From the NCBI GenBank assembly GCA_951804985.1, contig OX638133.1:25450963-25514962 (forward strand): DNA of 64,000 nt, in the 5' to 3' direction. Shown here piece after piece: positions 58,100-64,000 of this stretch. Position 1 is the first letter of the stretch. The number at the start of each line of letters is the position of its first letter. A program made the translations under genes and the position numbers. Source of the stretch: Dryomyza anilis (Eukaryota; Arthropoda; Insecta; Diptera; Dryomyzidae). Below the pieces are notes generated by a model, which saw nothing but the letters and a program-made list of their open reading frames with translations, searched no databases and was not told the origin of the DNA.

Positions 58100-59399
58100 A
58101 GGACTGCGTCGAATAAAAATGTCCGTTGCATATCTTCCCATAATGTGCTATTGCAAGATTCAAATTTAAAAAATTTGATCATAGTAGCTCTGAATTAAAT
58201 GGCAGAAAATAATTTGTGTCAGTTATAGTCAATACAAAATTTATTTAACGCGAAAATGGCAAACGAAGTGGAAGTGCGAGAAAATATAATTAAAATTTTT
58301 CAAAAACAACCTAGTTGGTCTTTTAAAAAAATTGCCAAGGAGGTAGGGGCTAACCCTAAGACCATTTCTCGCGTTATCAACCGCTTTAAGGAAGACCTGA
58401 GTATTGATCGGAAGAAAGGTTCTGGTAAAAAAAAGGCCCACATGATCGTGAAAAGTCGAACAAGGTTGTGAATATTTTAAAGAAAGATCCAAGCATATCC
58501 GGAAGGAAATTGGCGAGAATGGCGGATTGCTCAGAATCTTTCGTGCGCAGGACTAAGAAAGAAGCTGGGCTGAAGACGTACAAGGTCCAAAAAGTTCCGG
58601 ATAGAAATGCCGTCATGAATGAAACCGCAAAACAACGAGCTAAAAAGCAGAACCAAATTTTTTTTTTTAAATTCGATTGCTGCATAATGGACGACGAAAC
58701 TTATGTTTTAGCGGACTTTTCTCAGCTACCTGGGCAGGAATTTTATACAGCAGATTATCGAGGAAATGACACTGAAAAATTCAAATAAAAAAAAAATGAG
58801 AAAATTCCCAAAGAAATTCCTTGTTTGGCAGGCAATTTGCAGTTGTGGAAAAAGGAGCAGCTCATTCGTGACTACCCGATGTCACGAATGAGCTTCTCCT
58901 AGCGAAATATATGTGAAGGAATGCTTGCAAAAGAGATTGTTTCCATTTTTACGCCAACATGAAGTGTCCACATTATTTGGCCTGACCTCGCTTCATGTCA
59001 CTACCGCAAAACGGCCTTAGAGTGGATCCAACAAAATGCAGTGATTTTGGTGCCTAGAGAAGCCAATCCACCAAACTGTCCAGAACTCAGGCCGATTGAG
59101 AGATACTGGGCTTTAGTAAAAAGGGAGATGAAGACAACAAAAAGTGGCCAAAGACCTTCAAGACTTTAAAAGAAAGTGGTCTTCAGCAGCTGTGAGGGTG
59201 TCGGACACTACCATTACAACATTAATGAATGGGGTTCCGGAAAAATTAAAACTTTTTATTAAAAAATATTAATTTTTATATTTTTTTTTAAATCTAAAAA
59301 TAATTTGCAAAATAAAATATTTTATTCTATAAAAATTCGATTACTAGATTTCTAGATTTTTTCATTTTTGTAGCGGACAATTTTATTTGACGCAGTCCT
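58100..59399 (+). mobile_element. Tc1/mariner-superfamily DD37E transposon, copy 2
   Basis: A 1300-bp element with inverted ends AGGACTGCGTCGAATAAAAA and TTTTATTTGACGCAGTCCT and an exact TA duplication (58098-58099, 59400-59401). It is highly similar to 10405-11689 in reverse orientation. The mini-me element starts only ~28 bp beyond its right end. Confidence 0.92.
58256..59272 (+). pseudogene. DD37E-type transposase, broken
   Basis: Transposase of the surrounding element. It starts at an ATG at 58256 with the same N-terminus as the 11538 copy and the helix-turn-helix AKEVGANPKTISRVINRFKE. A frameshift near 58435, in an A run, moves to NILKKDPSISGRKLARMADC (second helix-turn-helix) and on to the first catalytic motif CCIMDDETYVLADFSQLPGQ. 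A stop follows at 58788. Downstream at 58854-58899 a local inverted duplication replaces a few normal codons. Then come CPELRPIERYWALVKREM with the catalytic Glu and a further frameshift in an A run near 59142, ending at KLFIKKY with the stop at 59272. The second Asp region is altered (a base is lost in the WPDL segment near 58975). Inactive, though still very close to copy 1. Confidence 0.8.
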
Positions 59400-59427
59400 T
59401 ATAATTTTGTTGTTTGATAATAAATTA

Positions 59428-60176
59428 AAACCAGTTGGGAAGGTTAGATCACATGGGAAATTTTAAAGTAGGTGTAATTATGATAGTTAGGATTATCAAA
59501 ATTATAGTCGGTCTAAGCCGACTATAAATACCCTACACATATGTGTGGTTACCATTCAAAGTGATATATAGGTCACCAGGGTATACGAATCCTGAAAATA
59601 ACTACAAACATTCAATCGCTGAAGAATTTCCATTCATTTGATACCCATATTTACAAATGGGTAGGTGTACCGAATTTCGATTTTTTTTTTTGTGAACCAC
59701 AAGTCTTTTCGCCGGAAAACATTATTATCATGTATTTGAGCATGATGTCAATACATATTTGACCAAAAAAGTTTACCTAAGCACGTATACAGTAAAATTG
59801 ATCTGTATATGTAAATTTTATATGAGGTATTTGAACATAAGTGGTCGGATCATAGGTCACAATGGACCGATCTCGCCCATTTTTTCGCACATACAGCGTA
59901 GGTATATTAGTAATCTAAGTTATAAGTTTCATTTATCTAGCTCTTCAATTTTAAAAGTCTTAGGGATTTCAACAGACAGACAGACAGACGAACAGACAGA
60001 CAGACGGACAGACAGACAGACAGACAGACGGACAGACGGACATCGCTAAATCGACTCAGGAGGTCATGCTGATCAAGAATATATATACTTTTCCATACCG
60101 GAGATGCTTCCTTCTGGGTGTTACAAACGGCGTACCAAACTGAATATACCCTTTCACTCTTAGTGTAGGGTATAAA
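59428..60176 (+). mobile_element. mini-me/DINE-1-like element, copy 2
   Basis: Same start (AACCAGTTGGGAAGG), GTCY-type microsatellite (59972-60043), core (CTAAATCGACTCAGGAGG) and end (GTAGGGTATAAAA) as 45569-46316. The two differ by scattered substitutions and by microsatellite length, implying recent spread. Confidence 0.87.
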
Positions 60177-61656
60177 AATCTTATATGCAAAACATTTTTC
60201 CAAATTATTAATTTACTTAAAATGAATAACATGAAAAGTCGTCTGTTTTAATTGTTACAAAATAACAATATTAAAATAATCCTCTTTTCACTTTGAACTA
60301 CACAAAATGTTGAAGCCAACCAAAAAAAAAAAAAAAACGCATCACCAAACCAACAATGGTTTTTTGTGTCCATTAAAATGTGTGTTTTAATGAACTCTAC
60401 CATTTTATGACCACGTAAATAGAATAAGAGGATTTATGAAATATTTAAACTGCATTAAAACATGACTTTATTCGATGTTATTATTTATTTCTCAATACAA
60501 TTTAAAAAGTTTAATAATGAAAAGCCATGTATTATACCATAGTTTACTTAATACATATAAAAGAGTTGCTTTTATAAAATTTTTCAATACATTGAAACAC
60601 GTTAATATATAAATTAATAATAATAGCATTTTAAGAATATTTAAATTATATCGTCGAATATATTTTAAAATTTTCTAACATTTATAGTAATTTTTTTTTT
60701 TTTTTTTGTAAATTCAAAATTCATTACTTTCAGAACTGTATTGTGCATGTATTAAAATCGAAACGAATAATGTTTTCGATTTCAGTATTTATTTGAATTA
60801 ATTTAACTACATAATGTATTAGAAATATGTTTGCTACTTATTGCAGAAACTGAAATAAGTCTTTGCTTTCTGCACTTTTCAATTATTCGAAGTGAGTTTG
60901 CACATCAGTTGTACTGCGAATACACAGTTACAAACGTAACCGAATCAATTGAAAGAACTGCGTAAAACACAAGAAATTTTTTGCTAGCGCGCATATTATT
61001 CATATTTGGTACGTGTGAAAAAAAACATTTAAAACTAGTTTAGAACTGATGATGATGAAGGTTGCATGTATACCTTTGATTTTATCTTAGTTATCAGGAA
61101 AACATATTTGTTATGTATTCATTTTATAAGAATTTTTAAGAATCTGTTTTTAGAGAATAATTAATTTTTCTTGATTTAACATAAATAGATGCAGCATTTT
61201 ATTATGCTCTTCTTAATGTAAAAATAATTCTTAATGTAATAAAATACATGCAGAGGTAGTAATTTATCTACATATTTGTGTATATTTAAATAATTCCAAA
61301 GGGTAGTTTGTTTTTTAACGTAAGTTTCTACTTATATTTACATATACAAATTAGTGTACACTAATAAAAAAAACTGACTTAATAAAATTATACAACATTT
61401 ATTTAATCTTTATTTAAATACTCCCAAGAAACATTTATACTGATCTACGACTAGTTAACGTTAACGGCACGTTGAACAGGGATACTAATATAGTACGAAG
61501 GAGATACTAATATAGTACTAATATAGTACGAATACGTACAGACGAATACGTACAGACAAATTACACCACTCAATTTGTATGTCGACATTTTCCGTAATTC
61601 AAAATAAATACGTTTAAACTCCGTTTTGATGGTACCGTTTTCGAGCCGTTGAGGAC
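60177..61656. other. AT-rich spacer
   Basis: No gene recognised. At 61480-61555 short direct repeats occur (GATACTAATATAGTAC twice, ACGAATACGTACAGAC twice). Confidence 0.4.
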
Positions 61657-61976
61657 GGACTAATAATAATAGTTTGGCACTACAGTTCTATAAGAACTTA
61701 GGTCGAGCTCTCTCACCATTTTGAGCTGTGAGTGTATTATTTGTACTCAAAGTGGTGGGACCTACAGTTTATTGCCGAATCCGAACGTCGGGTGAGAGCT
61801 TTTCATAGGCAATGTTTTTACTCTCGGAGGTTTGCCATTTACTGCCGAGAGGTAGCGCGGTATAGAAAAATGTTTCTCTGAAAAAATGTTGTTAGCCCCA
61901 GTCCAGGCTTGAACCGGGGACCTTTCGACTCCCAGTTAGTGCTAACCACTGAACTACCGCTGCTACACAGTTTTAT
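61657..61976 (-). mobile_element. tRNA-derived SINE, copy 4 (full length, ~320 bp)
   Basis: The best copy, read on the minus strand. The tRNA-like head has a perfect A box TAGTTCAGTGG (61946-61956) and a perfect B box GTTCAAGCC (61906-61914). The body includes GCGCTACCTCTCGGCAGTAA, AAACCTCCGAGAGTAAAAAC and GCTCTCACCCGACGTTCGG, and the 3' end is GCCAAACTATTATTATTAG. Head, body and tail all match the 8489 copy; the body also matches 14873. Confidence 0.88.
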
Positions 61977-62131
61977 TTCCATTATTATTCAGTCATTGTA
62001 AAATTAAAAGTCATCTCATTTTGTAAAGCAATATTCCTTAAAAAAATTATTGCGCTCGATGAAATTATAAGTTAAATAATATTTATTTATTTTTATTACC
62101 TAAATATTTGCATACTTAATAGTATTAAATT

Positions 62132-62334
62132 CCTTCAAATCCCATTAAAATTGGTCAATAGGACAATTATTGATTTAATAGTATACAAAAAATAAATATT
62201 TTCATATAAACTCAATGGCAATATCATGGTATTTTATAGTATTAATTGCATTTTCCGATTTAAATAATAGTTTATCCTATTGACTATTTTTAATAGTAAA
62301 AAACTATTATTTCTATAGTATTTTTTTCTGAGTG
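62132..62334 (-). mobile_element. TA-flanked MITE, copy lacking one terminus
   Basis: It starts inside the element at CCTTCAAATCCCATTAAAAT and ends TTTTTTTCTGAGTG followed by TA. The right side abuts the repeat-rich element that starts at 62337. Confidence 0.78.
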
Positions 62335-62336
62335 TA

Positions 62337-63916
62337 GACATCTGCACAAGTGCAGACAATACTGTCGTCAACTCTATGCTTGAAAATCAAATGAATGTGT
62401 TGCTCACATCAACGAAGCACCAAGTTCTGTCAAAACAAAACACAAACAAAACATAGCTGCAGTGAATGAATGTGTTGCTCACAACAACAAAGCACTAAGT
62501 ACTGTCAAAACAAAACATAGCTGTAGTGAAGAGATCTATAAGGCTGCACAACAAAAATTCAAATACTGAAATGAACTGCTTATAACACCGAGTAATTAGT
62601 GCATTTTACATTTTTCATCATTCTTACTCTAAGAAATTTACGTTAATATTGAAATATAAAAAAAAAACAATCAAATGGTATAAGAAAATCATAAAATATT
62701 TTATAATAAGTTTTTTATTTATCGAACAACAATTTTTTAAATTTTTTTTTTTTTTTTTCATTATTTATTTAAGAAAAAATGTGTTGGATGTATTGCTTTT
62801 TGTCGTACACTATTTTTTTGTTCTATTTTTTTGAAAAAATATTGTTTGTTTAACACATAAATACCAACAACAACATTACTGTCGTCGAACCGTCGAAGTT
62901 GCAGTTTTGATGTTGTTTTCAATGTGCATCTTCTCACTCGTTTCTCATAACGCTCACTCGCTGCACTCACTGTATTCGTTGCATGTTCAGCGACAGTTTT
63001 TTCGTTTGGTTTGTTTTGCAAAACATTGAATGTTTTGAAAGGCTTCTTGTTTTGACAGTACTTGACATCAATGAAACAAATACTGCAGTGAAGTGAAGTC
63101 GGCGAAGAGACTTCACCATAATACTGTCGACTGTCATTTGCAAAATGCATTTAAAACTGTAGAGTGCTTCGTTTGGTTTTGTTTTATTTTATTTGGTTTT
63201 GTTTTGCAAAACATTGAATGTTTTGAATGGCTTCATGCTTTGACAGTACTTTACATCACTGAAACAAATACTGCAGTGAAGTGAAGTCGTCGAAGAGACT
63301 TCACGATAATACTGTCGACTGTCATTTGCAAAATGCATTCAAAACTGTAGAGTGCTTCGTTAGGTTTTGTTTTTTTTGTTTTTTGTTTTGCAAAACATTG
63401 AATGTTTTCGGAATGGCTTCATGTTTTGACAGTACTTGACATCAATGAAACAAATACTGCAGTGAAGTGAAGTCGGCGGAGAGACTTCACCATAGTACTG
63501 TCGACTGTCATTTGCAAAATGCATTCAAAACTGTAGAGTGCTTCGTTTGGTTTTGTTTTGTTTTGTTTTGTTTTGTTTTGCAAAACATTGAATGTTTTCG
63601 GAATGGCTTCATGTTTTGACAGTACTCGACATCAATGAAACAAATACTGCAGTGAATTCGGCGGAGAGACTTCACCATAATACTGTCGACTGTCATTTGT
63701 AAAATGCATTCAAAACTGTAGAGTGCTTCATTTGGTTTTGTTTTGTTTAATTTTGTTTTGCAAAACATTGAATGTTTTGAATGGTTTCATGTTTTGACAG
63801 TACTTGACATCAATGAAACAAATACTGCAGTGAAGTGAAGTCGGCGGAGAGATTTCTCCATAATACTGTCGACTGTCATTTGCAAAATGCATTCAAAACT
63901 GTAGAGTGCAGTAGTG
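62337..63916 (+). mobile_element. repeat-rich element (AAAACATTGAATGTTTT family), copy B
   Basis: It begins GACATCTGCACAAGTG and carries two diverged TGAATGTGTTGCTCACA/CAAAACATAGCTG units (62390-62530). An AT-rich centre (62600-62870) is followed by CACTCACTGTATTCGTTGCA and then five tandem ~185-bp units ending GAGTGCAGTAGTGCATAT. It corresponds to 51878-52625 in opposite orientation. Subterminal tandem arrays around an AT-rich core recall Foldback elements, but I cannot prove that class. Confidence 0.65.
63003..63915. repeat. five tandem units of ~185 bp
   Basis: The word AAACATTGAATGTTTT recurs at 63021, 63209, 63393, 63583 and 63763 (steps 188, 184, 190, 180). Each unit has CACTGCAGTATTTGTTTCAT in complement, ATACTGTCGACTGTCATTTG, and a variable TTTTG run that explains the length changes. 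AAAACATT-G-AATGTTTT is an exact dyad. Open minus-strand readings inside are by-products. Confidence 0.93.
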
Positions 63917-63926
63917 CATATTGGAA

Positions 63927-64000
63927 TGGAATAAATTATTATTTTAATGGGTAAATGCCATTAAATACTACAAAATATTATTAAATGCTATTTAATTGTG
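63927..64000 (+). mobile_element. TA-flanked MITE, fragment at window edge
   Basis: ATAAATTATTATTTTAATGG, then AAATGCCATTAAATACTA, matches the interior of the CACCCAG MITE. It runs off the right edge. Confidence 0.6.

Noticed and set aside
61900..61976. tRNA gene candidates (also at 8490-8560 and near 14960-15030)
   Set aside because: A and B boxes are present, but the acceptor stem is poor and the same non-tRNA body and tail follow in several copies. These are SINE heads.
63093..63768. Short open readings in the 185-bp tandem units
   Set aside because: They recur with each unit and change frame with its length. They are repeat by-products.

Overview
This is eukaryotic, very AT-rich DNA, almost certainly from a higher fly (a calyptrate such as a blowfly or house-fly relative). 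Three things point there: mini-me/DINE-1 type elements carrying GTCY microsatellites, I- and LOA-clade LINEs, and a DUF4780-like gene. The species assignment is inference. There is one convincing host protein-coding gene. The rest is transposable elements, satellites and AT-rich spacer.

Layout. 1-8.3 kb: an 8-bp microsatellite, a T-rich tract, two copies of a TA-flanked MITE, and two relics of a mariner-type element, one of them a ~300-bp palindrome. 8.5-15 kb: a tRNA-derived SINE, a broken DD37E Tc1/mariner transposon, a Helitron-like element filled with an A-rich repeat, and a second SINE. 15.3-17.0 kb: a ~142-bp satellite. 18.6-22.3 kb: three inverted-repeat elements (a ~1.1-kb family, a 209-bp palindrome and a ~2-kb degenerate element). 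22.7-25.5 kb, minus strand: a 927-residue Asn/Ser/Trp-rich protein with a DUF4780-like domain and a Lys/Ala tail. 26.7-30.5 kb: a truncated LINE and more MITEs.

32.7-45.4 kb: a LINE cluster, all on the minus strand. It holds a 5' part of a LOA-like LINE (ORF1 plus endonuclease), an almost intact full-length I-clade LINE (37.4-42.7 kb) inserted inside a GTGTGGTGAGTTTTA minisatellite, and a 3' part of a LOA-like LINE (RT plus RNase H). 45.6-46.3 and 59.4-60.2 kb: two very similar mini-me elements. 49.1-50.2 kb: an 11-bp minisatellite built from a 6-mer plus a 5-mer. 51.9-52.6 and 62.3-63.9 kb: inverted copies of a repeat-rich element, one with five ~185-bp tandem units. 53.6-54.6 kb: second copy of the ~1-kb element. 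55.4-56.7 kb: a complex tandem repeat. 57.6 kb: a weak candidate for a secreted-peptide exon. 58.1-59.4 kb: a second DD37E transposon. The last 2.5 kb holds a full-length SINE and more MITE copies.

How the parts relate. The autonomous elements (I-clade LINE, LOA-like LINE, DD37E) could have supplied machinery for some of the small elements, such as the SINE or the TA-flanked MITEs, but no pairing is proved here. The most thought-provoking link is between the host gene and the LOA-like ORF1: both appear to carry the same DUF4780-like fold pattern.
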